From Ulva prolifera (taxonomy: Eukaryota; Chlorophyta; Ulvophyceae; Ulvales; Ulvaceae), in assembly GCA_023078555.1 (NCBI GenBank), contig CM041200.1:7680807-7744806 (forward strand): a stretch of 64,000 bases of DNA. The letters are read 5' to 3'. The notes under the pieces are model-generated. The model saw nothing but the letters and a program-made list of their open reading frames with translations. It made no database searches and was not told where the DNA came from. Both the position numbers and the translations under genes were made by a program. Below are positions 1-11,126 of this stretch, in pieces; the stretch's first letter is position 1; each line of letters opens with the position of its first letter.

Positions 1-73
<73 letters not shown>

Positions 74-76
74 ACA

Positions 77-107
<31 letters not shown>

Positions 108-135
108 CCCCACACACACACCACACACACACACA

Positions 136-179
<44 letters not shown>

Positions 180-466
180 ACCCACACCCCACACCACCAC
201 ACACACACACCACCCACACCACACACACACACACCCCCACCCACCCCACACACACACACACCACACCCACCCACACACACCCCCCCAACACACACACCCA
301 CCACACACACACCACCACACACACACCAACACACACACACCCACACACAACCCACACAAACCACTACACCACACACCCACACACACACACCCACACACAC
401 ACCACACAACACAACACACACCACAACACACTACCACCCACCCACACACCCACCCACACACCCACA

Positions 467-508
<42 letters not shown>

Positions 509-704
509 ACACACACACACACACACACACCCACACACCACCCACACACACCACACAACACCACACCACCACACACACACCACCCACACACACACACACC
601 CCAACACACCACACACCCACACACACACACACACACCACACACACACACACACCCCCACACCACCACACACACACACACACACACACACCCACACCACAA
701 CACA

Positions 705-762
<58 letters not shown>
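1..762. repeat. Long CA/TG microsatellite tract
   Basis: The first 762 bases are almost entirely alternating C and A on the plus strand, broken only by extra C bases and a few short other steps. Any apparent protein read here (runs of Val-Cys) is a repeat artefact. The tract ends abruptly at the first base of a solo LTR. It reaches the window edge, so its real length is unknown. Confidence 0.97.
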
Positions 763-764
<2 letters not shown>

Positions 765-1555
765 TTGACTAGTCGGGTAGCGCAGGGAGCTGGGCACCCT
801 AGCGAGCGTACAGAAACGACAGGAGAGAAAGACAGGGGTAACAATGCAGCACAGATGGAATGACTGGAACAGAAGCGCCCCAATCGACCAAAGGTAATTT
901 TGTCGATCACAGCAAAACACTTGGAATATATGTGCCCGGGCCCATCCCTGCTTTGTGCTGTCCTCGCTACTGTTAGCACTGTGGAACTGTGGAATCGCGC
1001 TGCTCGTTGATCTCTGTACGGATCAGGGTGCAGCATCCCGCGAGATCTGGCGATCTTCTGCGGGCATTGGGAATTGGTATGTATCATCCTTTGTCAATCC
1101 AATACAGCATGATGGTGTTGCATAGAGACACAGACGTAGACATGCTGGCATGGTCATTGACGATGCACCCTTGTCGTGCACAAGCGCCGTCCAAGGGTAT
1201 GCATGCGATGCATGCATGATGGGGCACGCACTGCGCTGGCACTTCGCGCTGCCAAAAGGCTAAGGCATAAGGTGGCATGACATATGGGATAGGTATGTGA
1301 GATCATACATGCTGAGGAGTTCTGGTGGCACTTTATGGGCATGTGGAATGATGCACATGTAGTTGTATGCATGCAGCTCATGTGCACAGCTTTGACGTGG
1401 TACAGGCTGGCATGCTGGGGTATTCTTTGGTATACTTTCGGCTAGCTCAAGTTTGCAAGGCACTAGCCTGAGATACATACACATGTATTCACAATTGGTG
1501 CCTGCATATCCTGAATAGGTGTGCTTCTGAGCAGCCAGATTTGGCCATTACAACA
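763..1555 (-). mobile_element. Solo LTR of the same family as the Ty3 element at 29,956
   Basis: This 793-bp segment is the reverse complement of the 794-bp LTR that bounds the Ty3/Gypsy element at 29,956-39,794. It begins TGTTG and ends CAACA like those LTRs, but differs from them at many scattered positions, so it is an older copy. No internal retroelement sequence adjoins it, which is why it is called solo. The left flank is the CA tract and the right flank is unrelated, and no matching target duplication is visible. Confidence 0.9.
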
Positions 1556-4500
1556 CTTTCAATCAACACAAATGTTGCTCTGCTGCGCGCCAATGATACG
1601 TCACGACGTGATCGGGGCCGTCTGCCGTACGTGGGCTTGAGAGTGCTGCCTTTTGCGAGGCCCCGTGTCGCTGGCGCAGTAGACACTAGACACCGCCCGG
1701 AGGTCGATATGACTCGTTTACTCGATTGACATGTACATTGTGTCGTTTGCTATCCCGTAACATGTCTATGCCTGTGCCAATGGGCTCCTATGTCATGCCG
1801 CAGCTCTGGTGCAGACATGCTCGTATGTAGCAATTATTGTGCGTACGCTGCAGTCTGCCACGCTATGCACTGGATTAGATGCTGTCTTTCAACATCTGGT
1901 GTATCTCTGGGCAGGGATCGGGCTCGAAACATCAGCAAGGAGAATGCGGTGTGCGGCTCCGTTGCTTTTGGGAAGGGCGGGGAGGGTGGCAAGGATCATC
2001 CGACTTGCCGTAAGATCGCACAGTTTCGTAAAGTATGTACCACAATTTTCATGCTTGTGATTTTGGGCCTGTTATCATGGTACTTGGTTGAGTTGTCATC
2101 ACTTGCGGACGCGGCACCCATTCGAGTCGGCTGCGCGCAGCAATGTGCGCCGGACTGCAAAACGACCACGCAAGGTATTTAATTATCTTGTGTGGTAAAT
2201 TGTTTCCTGTCTACGTGATCACTAGCATCAGAGCAAAGATTTGGTTACGTCGCCGCGCACACATACCTTGTGCCAGTGTGCGTTGGCATCAATTGCTCCA
2301 CGTTAAACGTACGTTTGATCATACGATCTGCCACTGTGCCTGGTCAATGTTTGCGACAGTGTCTTCGTCCAATTCGAACCGTTGACATCTTGCTCACCCC
2401 CGTAGTGCGCACCCAACTGAGTTGCTAACGCCCTTTTATGTGGCTCACCCTCCGGGTGCACCATGGAAGGTGCGCGACTTTATAGCGGGTGTGCAACCAG
2501 GGTGTGAAGAGTAAAGCGATGGTCACCTTGGGCTGAGGCACATGCAATAACGTGATGCACCGCGGTTGGAGCATGAGCCAGTGTTCGAATGCAAGCGCGA
2601 GTGGAAGCGTCATACCGTAAGTTTAGTCGGGCGAAATGTTAAGTATGTGTGCGGAGTACTTAGCACATGACGCCTGAGATCTGGGATCGCACCGGCATGG
2701 TCAGTATCTGAGTCGGATACTTGAACCATGACCTTGTTCGACCTATACTCAGAGCTGGAATGCGTCTTCATTCGCGGGCTGGTGACTGCCACGTGTCACC
2801 CCGTGCGTGCATTCGCATGTGCACATGCCTTGGACGCTACGAGGCACTTTCACAACAGCCATTCACCAAGTGCAACGGGAGATGCGTGCACGCACCGTAG
2901 ATGCAGATCAAGGTCACTGCCCACCACAGCACACAGCATGCCTATCACGTCATGGGATACATTTGCAAATGAACAAAACAGTCGCAAAGCTCCACTCAGG
3001 CGACTGGAGCTGGGTCTCATCGCTGCCAAGCACCTACATCATCCGCATGCTGCCAATCTGTGCTCAGAGTGCATCTTGCATTGCGTTCGAAGGTACCATG
3101 TAACAACCCTCATGTGCGCAGAGTCTGCGCCGCTACACCCAGGATGGAACATAGATCGCAAGCCCACACATCACAGAGAGCGGAGCAACCTTCCTCTCGT
3201 GCTCTCTGCTGCACTCTTATCCCGCGGCCCACAACCTGGGGGATTGAAACAGGGTGCTAACAAAGATCTCGATGACCAGCCAAGTCCGGGCTGCTGAGTT
3301 GGATGCCTCAAAATCTGCCTAGTCCGAGACATAACAGCCATGGTTAAAGAGCCCAAATATTATTCGATTGTAGTGCAAGGACGCGTTCTTGAACTGGGTA
3401 GCCAATCGTGCAGCTCGCACAAAGGGGACTGCACTCTGGACTACAGGTCCGCAGAACGCCGGCGCCGAACGACAAAACGGGTCAAACCATCACACAACAT
3501 CCGTAAGCTGAGCATCAATACGTGATGCACCAATGTTCGCGTGCTGTTGTGCCTGCGGCAATGTCCGAAGTGGTGGAAGGGGTCACGACCGGTCGTGCGC
3601 ATGCATTGTCAACACGTCGACAAAACACGGCTCAACACCATCCGGTTCGTGGCCGCGCGACCTACAAATGTACGCGGTGTGCATACATGGAGCAATGATG
3701 CGCCATAACCTTTAAACAGAAACACCCATGCTCAATGCGCGTGTCATGCCTTGACCTTGCACAACAGCCGTTGTTGCTCGATGCTGTTCACTGAAATGAC
3801 GGCCATAGCTGATATTCGATGATGCAATCGGCTGTGAGCAAGCAATGCATCAGTCTATGGCTCAGATAGGCCTCAAGGGAGAAAGTAGGTGTGCAGATGT
3901 GCAGGCACAGTTCACTGTGCACAATGGCAGTACCTCTGCAGCTCGAACAGAGCCCCCTGCATCACCTGACCGTCCAGACCCGGCCCAGACTTCACCAGAC
4001 AGCATAGCATGGGCACTGGCGTCATTACAGCGCTTTGGCAGGGGTGGGCGGGCTCATGTCCGTGCACCTGCGATATGCAGGTCCAGACCCCTGTTTGCAA
4101 CTGCAAATGATCTGTGGTCAGAGGTCTGGTTAGCTCGCCACCACACACTGTTGGTACTCGTTTCTCACAGGTATGTAGAGGCCACTCCCCTGCCCCCCCC
4201 TGCGCAACACGGCCGCAGCGCCACAGGCTTGATCGTACAACGTCAGGGGACAGGCAGAGCAACGATTGGAAGCGCCTCTGAATGGTGGGTGCAACTGGAA
4301 ACATCCACGATTGCGGAGCCTACTAGCACCTGTCAAATGGCGGCAGGCCCGCCCAGAGCGACAACACGCTCAGTCAACTCTCCCAACAACTGCAGCAAGA
4401 GCTGCTCACTTGTCGTCACCTGTCAAACAAGTGGGCAGTCTGCAAAGCGTAGACGCTACGAACGCGCGGCAACCCAACACCTAATCTGCATGTCTGCGTT

Positions 4501-4597
4501 TTAGCACATCCACACCCTCAGGCAAAATGGCAAGCCCGCATGATGGTGAGCTGCTTTCCAGGCCGCTAATTCTGGCTAGCGTGCACTCTGGGTGGCC
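1556..4597. other. No supportable gene
   Basis: About 3 kb of mixed-composition sequence. Open frames on both strands are short and overlapping, and none shows a recognisable domain. The longest (3845-4504, plus) has a low-complexity composition and no motif I recognise. Short exons of an intron-rich gene could be missed here. Confidence 0.5.
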
Positions 4598-5209
4598 CTA
4601 GCCGCGACCGCGGCGGGCATCAAAGTCGTCCTTGATGCTCCCTGCGTCGACCTCTCGCACGATGCCATCGCACGAGTTGATCAAGTCCAGCGCCCACACC
4701 CGCACCAGGTGGCGCAAATACAGGTCCACGGCGAGGCCGCACGGCAGGCTCGCCAGCGCACGCTGCGCGCCGCGCAAGGACCAGAGCAGGCCGTGCGTTC
4801 GCGACGTCGACATCAGCGGCCGCGTGAGGTGCAGGCCCTCCGCGGCCGCGCCGCGCACGCGCCACGCCGGCGCGACCGCCTCACACGGCGGCGACTCCGG
4901 AGCGAGGAGGTTGATGACGTCAAACGCCTGCGGCTGCAGCACGCGCAGCAGCGCGGCGACGCGCTCGACAAAGACGCCGGCGTCGCCTATGGACACGTCG
5001 TCCTCAAGCACCAGGAGCAGCGCATCGCTGGCTGCGCCGCGCTGTGGCGGCGCGTCGCTCGCGGCGTCGCTGACCCACTGCCGCAGCGCCTTCATGTGCG
5101 AGTGCATGACGGCGACGGCGCCCTTGTGCGCGGTGTCCACGAGCGGCACCTCGGGGCAAGCGTCCGGGTCGATGAGGTAGTCCATGCACTTGAGGTCGTA
5201 GCTCCACAT
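4598..5209 (-). CDS. GT25-like glycosyltransferase, C-terminal exon
   Basis: A 203-codon open exon on the minus strand ends at a stop at 4598. It shows the landmark series of glycosyltransferase family 25 (LPS/procollagen galactosyltransferase type). These are a serine-histidine helix (VMHSHMKALRQWV), then a hydrophobic strand with the acidic metal-binding motif LLLVLEDDVSI. Further on come a GLLWSLRGAQRAL segment resembling the family's gaY-isr-GA-kLl element and AVDLYLRHL resembling its PvDlyl motif. Enzymes of this family transfer a sugar from a nucleotide sugar, usually in the secretory pathway. An acceptor-like TAG immediately precedes the first codon, so this is probably an internal-to-last exon and not a complete gene. 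Composition is GC-rich compared with the flanks, as expected for coding sequence here. The family assignment is from motif reading only. Confidence 0.62.
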   Translation of the reverse strand: MWSYDLKCMDYLIDPDACPEVPLVDTAHKGAVAVMHSHMKALRQWVSDAASDAPPQRGAASDALLLVLEDDVSIGDAGVFVERVAALLRVLQPQAFDVINLLAPESPPCEAVAPAWRVRGAAAEGLHLTRPLMSTSRTHGLLWSLRGAQRALASLPCGLAVDLYLRHLVRVWALDLINSCDGIVREVDAGSIKDDFDARRGRG

Positions 5210-5731
5210 CTACGAAACGTGCCCCTGACGTCGGCGGCGCAACTGAGGCCGTGTGTGAGTCGGGGCATGGGTGCAATGTCACGCACCAAAGCAAACCCAG
5301 CATGACCGGGCAACGCAGCCCGAACATGGCATGCAGACGCTGTGCCGCGCAGGCACCTCAGCAATGCTGGTGCGGCGCGCTGTGGCGCGTTGTGCACGCA
5401 TGTCAGCCTCGTTCTTGTGGAAGGGTCACATCCGTATGGCCTGGTGGTGCACAGCAATTGCTCTCACGCACACGCCGCAGACAGTCCGCGGTTGACGCTT
5501 GCCCGCGCCGCTTGTGCAAGCCGGTGGGGTGCCGCACGCGCCCATTGTCCACAACCAGAAAACCGCATGTAAGTTCAGTCGCGCTGCACAATGCAGCACA
5601 GCACCATGCAGCGATGCCTCTGAGGATGCGCAGCAAGAACCGCAAAGGTACAAGCATGCGTCACCCAGAGCGATATATCTATAGAGCCGATAGCCGGCTT
5701 CAGGTGACAGAACAGGCATGCCCGCGGCCGT

Positions 5732-6184
5732 TTACGGTGTTGTCGCCGTGCAGGCAGCGCAGTCCGACAACGGCAGACACAGCAAGCGCACCCTGTCGAG
5801 CATCGTGGTGTGCCCTCGTGGCCTCGATGGCTCCGCCAGCACCCTTGTCTCCACGAGGCCCCACAGATCCCCCTCTGTGTAGTTTGTCCCGTAGACCGCC
5901 GGCATGGTGGTGCACACGTGCGTCGCGTCGGGGGCGATGGGCGTTCCGGGGAGGACTCGGTTGAGCGTGGCGCACACATCCGTCGCCAACGCGACCCGGT
6001 CCGGGGCCCATGTCGCGGTGATGATGCGAATAGAGTGCAGGTGCCACTGGTGAGCCTGCGGCGGCGCACCGAGGTTCCAGACCTGCACAATTGGGGGCCC
6101 ATATATGGCGCCTGCGGGCCGCGAGTTGGGCATGAAGTGGGCACCGATGCTGGCGGGTGCGACGGCTTGATCGCTGCTTGCCAC
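5732..6184 (-). CDS. Probable upstream exon of the GT25-like gene
   Basis: An open minus-strand stretch about 520 bp upstream of the GT25-like exon, in a similarly GC-rich block. The frame with protein-like composition reads through IRIITATWAPDRVAL and a later NYTEGDLWGLVETRV segment. In GT25 enzymes the region before the SH helix carries N-terminal strands of the fold; position and strand fit that role, but no diagnostic motif is visible. Exon ends are not fixed: splice sites must lie inside the open frame. It could also be an unrelated exon. Confidence 0.35.
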   Translation of the reverse strand: MASSDQAVAPASIGAHFMPNSRPAGAIYGPPIVQVWNLGAPPQAHQWHLHSIRIITATWAPDRVALATDVCATLNRVLPGTPIAPDATHVCTTMPAVYGTNYTEGDLWGLVETRVLAEPSRPRGHTTMLDRVRLLCLPLSDCAACTATTP

Positions 6185-6259
6185 GCCAAGCCTCTGCTGT
6201 CACGGACGCATACCCGCGTCAAATGCGGTCGGCATGACGCTGCGCCGCCTTCACGTGCA

Positions 6260-7300
6260 TGAAGCAACCAGCGCCCCGGCAAGCAGTGCAGTGCGACTCA
6301 GTCTCGGATCGCATGGCGGCTGATGCACAAGCCTGCATGTTCCATGTGCTCAAACGCCACTGGCGGTCGACCGATCATGCTGTTAACATGAATTCACGTG
6401 GCGCGGCTTCTCTGTACATGTGCCCCACAGCCGCTTCTGTGGGGTCCTTTGCTGCCCTGCTGCGAACGTGTTCTGTGGCTGAGCGAGACATTGCGGTCAC
6501 AAGTGGTGTGGGCGGCGGGCTGATGTGTGCGTTGAGGTAACGCGGCTGCTTCACCACTGAGAGGGTGCATGAGCAGTTAGTGCGCTGCAACGGCCATGCA
6601 TATGCGAGCGCGCATCCGTGACACTGACCACTGTGACGTCTGCGCAATCTAGTGCTCGCGACTTCATTGTCCGAGCCTGCCAAATCCGTATATGAACAGA
6701 GGGCAGGGCAGTCGTGCAATGCAAAGTCAAGGTCTTCCCAGAGGACGGCCTGTGAGACTCGAGAGCGCCAGATAGACCATTGCGGGTACGCACTGATAGA
6801 TGCACCACTCCGAGGTACACCAGTGCCGCAACAGCGGCAAGTGCTATCAAGGCCACTTGCAGAAGGACGAACAGCCAGCGCACGCCAGTGCGCAAGCACC
6901 GGAGCGGGCTGCCGCAGCTCGACTTGATGGGCGTGTTGCACAGGCTCGAGCCTGCGGACGATGTGCACGGGTTCTCTGGATCCGATGCGTCTGCAGAACA
7001 GACGGCATCTCAGTGCCGGGTGTAGTGTTGCTGCCGCTCTGCTGCGCGCAGTCTTGCCAGGCTTGACGGCTGCTGCTCCCAATCATGCGCGCCTGGTGTG
7101 AGCAGCTTGCATGCATATGGCTGCGCTTTTGATGGTGCTGTCGGTCACACTGCCAGTGATTGTGCCTGAGGCTGACAGCCGTTTCAAGGGGATGCACGGA
7201 CAGATGTCTGTCGGCAAGGACGAGCAGTCAGAGTGATTTTTGCAGCTACTGTCTAGGGCACAACAGAATTAGGTGGCAGAGAAGGCTGGCATGGTGCGCT
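6260..7300. other. No supportable gene
   Basis: About 1 kb with only short overlapping frames on both strands and no recognisable motif. It may include the 5' part and promoter of the minus-strand GT25-like gene. Confidence 0.4.
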
Positions 7301-7354
7301 GTGCATTGTTGACAAAAGAGTGAACGGGAGAGAACGCGCTGTGCAGTATCTGCC

Positions 7355-7374
7355 ATGTATGTATGTATGTATGT
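7355..7374. repeat. (TGTA)n microsatellite
   Basis: About five consecutive four-base TGTA/GTAT steps. It lies just right of a short fragment (about 7313-7330) that matches one terminus of the inverted-repeat element at 8300. Confidence 0.85.
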
Positions 7375-7500
7375 CTGTGGGTAATGTCAACTTTTTTCTT
7401 TGCTCTCTTTTGTCGATCGATTCGTGTGTCATGTTGGTCCATATTAGCGCGGCGTGCACAGAAGGTTCTTGAAGCCATGTCTACACACAAACTTTATCTT

Positions 7501-7572
7501 GCACAAGGCCGGACTCGAACCGGCGTCAACTGTAATGGACACTGAACACTCAACCACTCCGTTGCCATGCTG
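7501..7572 (-). tRNA. tRNA-like sequence, possibly a SINE head or tRNA relic
   Basis: On the minus strand there is a perfect B box (GGTTCGAGTCC) inside a fully paired five-base T-arm (GCCGG with CCGGC). Upstream is an A-box-like stretch (TGGC...GAGTGGTTGAGTG) at roughly tRNA spacing. The 3' acceptor strand would be CTTGTGC, but the candidate 5' strand pairs with it only weakly, and no convincing anticodon stem can be drawn. I therefore favour a tRNA-derived short interspersed element or a decayed tRNA over a functional tRNA gene. Confidence 0.35.
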
Positions 7573-7599
7573 TGTTGCTAGTAGGCATGATGTATTAAG

Positions 7600-8290
7600 T
7601 TGTATACAGCACACAATTGATGCTGCTTCGCTCTCCATATATATGGTCCGCCATATCTCTCCCCCGAGACCCTATTCTCACATTTGTAACCGTCTGCTAT
7701 GCAAGCTGCTGTCAGCTTTTCAGCAGCCCGTTGTAGGCTGCATCACTGCTGAACGCTGATGGATATTCTAGAACGTCCTCAGTGTCAAGACCACGAGCTA
7801 CGACGGCCTCTACGTTGTAAATCAACGGTGGAAAATCCCCAGAAAATTTGGCTCTTTGATGCTTCTCGATGATGGCCACGAGCCGCCGGCCCTGTGGGTC
7901 CATCGTCGACATGTTTCAGTACAACTTTGCAAGGTTCGTGACAGTCCGGTGACACACTCTAACACGATACACCGAGTTGTGTTTGCTCGTATGCTTATCT
8001 CATTCATTGACCATTCATCGCTTGTTCTTCTCGACGGTCTGAACAACGGGCGACATGCTAGCATGGAGCACGCGCGCGGCTCGAATCGATCGCGCGAAAT
8101 GCGCCACGAAAGTTCGGTTTCGCGGTAATGTGTGTAATGTCTGCAGAAGCCTGGCATGGGCCGCGCGAGCTCACGCTGGACCTCCGGAGAGCTACCTCAT
8201 CACCGTGCAGCTGTGGGACAGCTCATCCACGTCGACAAAGCTAGAAGATGTGCATTAAACCCTCACGGCTCAGCTCGAGGTCCAGCTCAT
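7600..8290. other. No supportable gene
   Basis: Short open frames only on both strands, with no recognised motif. Confidence 0.4.
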
Positions 8291-8299
8291 TGTTTGTTA

Positions 8300-8656
8300 C
8301 AAAAGAGGGAACGGGAGAAAACAAACACTGAAACCGAATCTCATCCGAAGTAACATCAACATACACTCACACACATACACACACACACACGAACACTACA
8401 ACCGCACTCACAACTCAGTCCAGCAGGGTCGCGTGACGATTTGACTGACTGAGCGACTGAGCGACTCGATCGCCTGACTGAGACTGAGAGCCCTGATCGA
8501 GACTGAGAGCCCTGATCGAGACTGCGAGCCCTGATCGCCTGACTGAGCGACTCGCGTCCTCCAGGCCCGCATCATACCGCAACCCCTGCTCCCGAGAGAT
8601 GACAAGCCCAGACGAGATTCAGTTTCAGTGGTTGTTCTCTCCCGTTCACTCCTTTG
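8300..8656. mobile_element. Small non-autonomous inverted-repeat element with TA duplication
   Basis: A 357-bp segment starts CAAAAGAGGGAACGGGAG and ends with the inverted form of a closely related sequence; the imperfect match extends over about 45 bp at each end. The dinucleotide TA flanks both sides. Short length, long inverted ends and a TA duplication are the hallmarks of a Tc1/mariner-type MITE. There is no coding capacity. Its middle is expanded by a minisatellite. A shorter related copy lies at 10,505. Confidence 0.72.
8434..8560. repeat. Minisatellite inside the MITE
   Basis: Imperfect tandem copies built on GACTGAG and on the longer unit GAGCCCTGATCGAGACT. This block is absent from the related copy at 10,505, so it expanded inside this copy or was lost from the other. 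Confidence 0.75.
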
Positions 8657-9146
8657 TAAGCAAGCGAGCAAGCATTGTTCACAACCGGAACGACGCTCGT
8701 GAACGACGCACAACGGAAGGCTTTGTAAGCAGTAGGAGCACGAGTCGCACCCCGACCATGTTGCAAGCTCACTTCCTTACCAGCTCGGGTACGGCATAGC
8801 ATCTTCATCGACGCTGTCTATTCAGGACTGAAACCGAAGGCAGCGTGCTGCCAGCGGGAATTACAACCGCAGCAGCACACGACGTCCGTCCAACGATCGC
8901 AGGGCTGCCCATGGGACCCCATGCTACACCTACAAATGTCTTACACGGTCAGAGGACCATCCGTGCATGCCCTCGAGCGGGGGGCGCTGGGCCCTTGTCA
9001 GCCGCTGCTGATGATGTCATCATCTTGAAAAATTCACGCCGCCCCCGCTGTTATTTCCCTTGACGGTTGTACACCACGCCACCCTGTTGTGAGACGCTGC
9101 AGCGCCGCGCTGGCGCATGCATGTACGGGCATGCATTGGACATGCA

Positions 9147-9200
9147 TGTGAGGTTGTGGGTAGTTGTGAGGTTGTGGGTAGTTGTGAGGTTGTGGGTAGG
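9147..9200. repeat. 18-bp unit, three tandem copies
   Basis: The unit TGTGAGGTTGTGGGTAGT is repeated three times head to tail; only the last base of the third copy differs. Confidence 0.95.
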
Positions 9201-9584
9201 TGCCAAGCAATGGACACGCTGCAGCGCACTGCACGAGAGGATCGATCGCGAGAACGTGCACGCACACGGGATATAGATGATACAGATGCATAGAGAGAGC
9301 TTTATCTTAGTAGGTTAGCATAGGTCAGAGGTATCTCACAGATACCAAGTATAGAAGAAGACTGTAAGGAACAACAAGAAACGAGGAACACAACACACCC
9401 TCGCTGGCACGCAGTCTCGATAAAACTCCAAGCACAGCATCAGAACAACAGCAGGAACACGACAAAACCTTCTCTTTCCTAATAAAGCAACCTGAGTTGG
9501 TTCTGCAGCCAAAATGCGTGAAATACAATGGCGCCTTGGACTTACATCGCGTTGTGGACCTGTCCATGGCCATCCAGGTATACG

Positions 9585-9618
9585 TATGAGGCTCGAGACG
9601 CAAGTCTCGAACCTCATA
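9585..9618. other. Strong hairpin with GCAA loop
   Basis: Two 15-base arms, TATGAGGCTCGAGAC and GTCTCGAACCTCATA, pair at 14 of 15 positions around the four-base loop GCAA. If transcribed from the plus strand the loop would be a GNRA tetraloop. No gene adjoins it, so its role is unknown. Confidence 0.8.
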
Positions 9619-10504
9619 TCCTGAAGAATGAGTATCGTGTAATGTACTGCGCTGCCATCTTGATCAACGTAAGGGTGGTTGTCGTCGTTGATGAAGTGAA
9701 CGACACACTCGCGCTTTTAAAACGAAATTTCGTGCTCGACACGGGACGAGCGGTACCATCAAGGATACACAGATTCCGCAGCGCAAATAACCTAAGCCGA
9801 ATATATCTACGATTGATGTGCGCTGTGCGACGTTGTTGGCTGTGAAGACAGCACCGTGAATCTCAGTTGTGCCAGCCTGGACTTTGATGAGCATGCTGGC
9901 AGCAATGGTGGCCTGCCCCCGGGGCAGTGCCCCGCTCGCGACAGATATGTGCTTCAGCAGATCATTCATCTTTCTCACTGTACCGGACAGGCATAGCCAT
10001 TCAATCGTTTCCAAACACAATTATCACCGAAGTGCAGTTGTGTTTTTGCGTTGTGGCACAAAGGCGACCTGCTGGAACGGAGAGGCTTCCGATCGGACGT
10101 AATGCCAAAAGCGCGGTCGATTACGAATTCGAAGTTGCAATTGCTGTGTAAAAGTGCGACGGGATGCCGAGCAGTACAGTCGAGAAGCAGTCGCCAAGTC
10201 CTACAGCGACACTAAATGACAGCGCAAACTCGCCGTGAAAGCTATGCTTTACATGAAAATGATAAACTAAGAATGTCGTGTGTTTCTGCTGTTGTCCTGA
10301 GACTGCGTGCCAGCGAGGGTGGCGTGCCAGTGGTGTACAGCCGTCAGGGAGAATAACATGGGGCCAAACCGCATCAAGCAGTCCGTACTCAAGCAGTCAC
10401 CACCTTGAATATTATGCTTGAATTCACCTGAACAACTTCTATCTGGACAGGGCTTGAGTCGCGTATGTTATTGCAAGCGGCGGCCCAATCGGAAAGCTGG
10501 TTTA

Positions 10505-10645
10505 CAAAAGAGTGAACGGGAGAAAACAAACACTGAAACCGAATCTCATCCGAATCAACTGCAACATACACTCACACACACACGAACACTACAACCGCAC
10601 TCACAACTCAGTCCGGCAGGATCGCGTCCTCCAGGCCCGCATCGG
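10505..10645 (+). mobile_element. Partial copy of the MITE at 8300
   Basis: Matches the left arm and left interior of the 8300-8656 element, starting CAAAAGAGTGAACGGGAG just after a TA. It then joins directly to the sequence that follows the minisatellite in the other copy. The right terminal inverted repeat is not present. Confidence 0.75.
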
Positions 10646-10912
10646 AAAGCTTGCAATTGTTGACAGTCTATGGGCATGCCCTAGCAATTTTCACGCGGTG
10701 TTTGAGTTTTCCCCAGCTCTGTGGTGGCTGGGGGTGCGCTGTGCACGTCTGCTGGCTGCTCTGCTGCCCATTTACCCCCATCCTATGGGATCCCGATGGT
10801 TAGCTTCCAATCTAGCCGAGGCTGGGCGCCACACTGAGCACTATGGCTTCAGCTCAGGCCCGTTTGCATTCAGGATTATTGCCCGCCGGGCTTAGAGCGG
10901 CGCGCCCCGGAG

Positions 10913-10992
10913 GCCGTGTCGGTTCGCACCACGAGCCCGACGCGCCCCATGCGCCGTGTCGGTTCGCACCACGAGCCCCACGCGCCCCACGC
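10913..10992. repeat. 40-bp tandem duplication
   Basis: Two adjacent copies of a 40-bp GC-rich unit beginning GCCGTGTCGGTTCGCACC. This stretch is the inverted counterpart of the GC-rich tail modules found near 23.4 kb. Confidence 0.8.
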
Positions 10993-11126
10993 GCTTCCAG
11001 GGTACGGCTCCATGCATGATGAATGGCGCGGTGCTGACGACGTGAGCCATGAGACCAGTCGAGACTTGAGGACCGGTTACTCAAGACCGCTCCAGTAGGT
11101 GCACAAAAGCGTTCCTAGCCTAGAAA

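Larger units (their letters stand above)
8660..10500. other. No supportable gene; short repeats only
   Basis: No open frame with a recognisable domain on either strand. Contains an 18-bp triple repeat and one strong hairpin, listed separately. Confidence 0.45.

Noticed and set aside
1-762. Long Val-Cys-rich open frames on the minus strand
   Set aside because: They are a direct result of the CA/TG repeat and have no start context or protein-like composition.
4592-5305. 237-codon plus-strand frame opposite the glycosyltransferase exon
   Set aside because: Arg/Ala-rich shadow of the GC-rich minus-strand exon, which carries the recognisable motifs.
7501-7572. Functional tRNA gene
   Set aside because: The T-arm is perfect but the acceptor and anticodon stems cannot be drawn convincingly.
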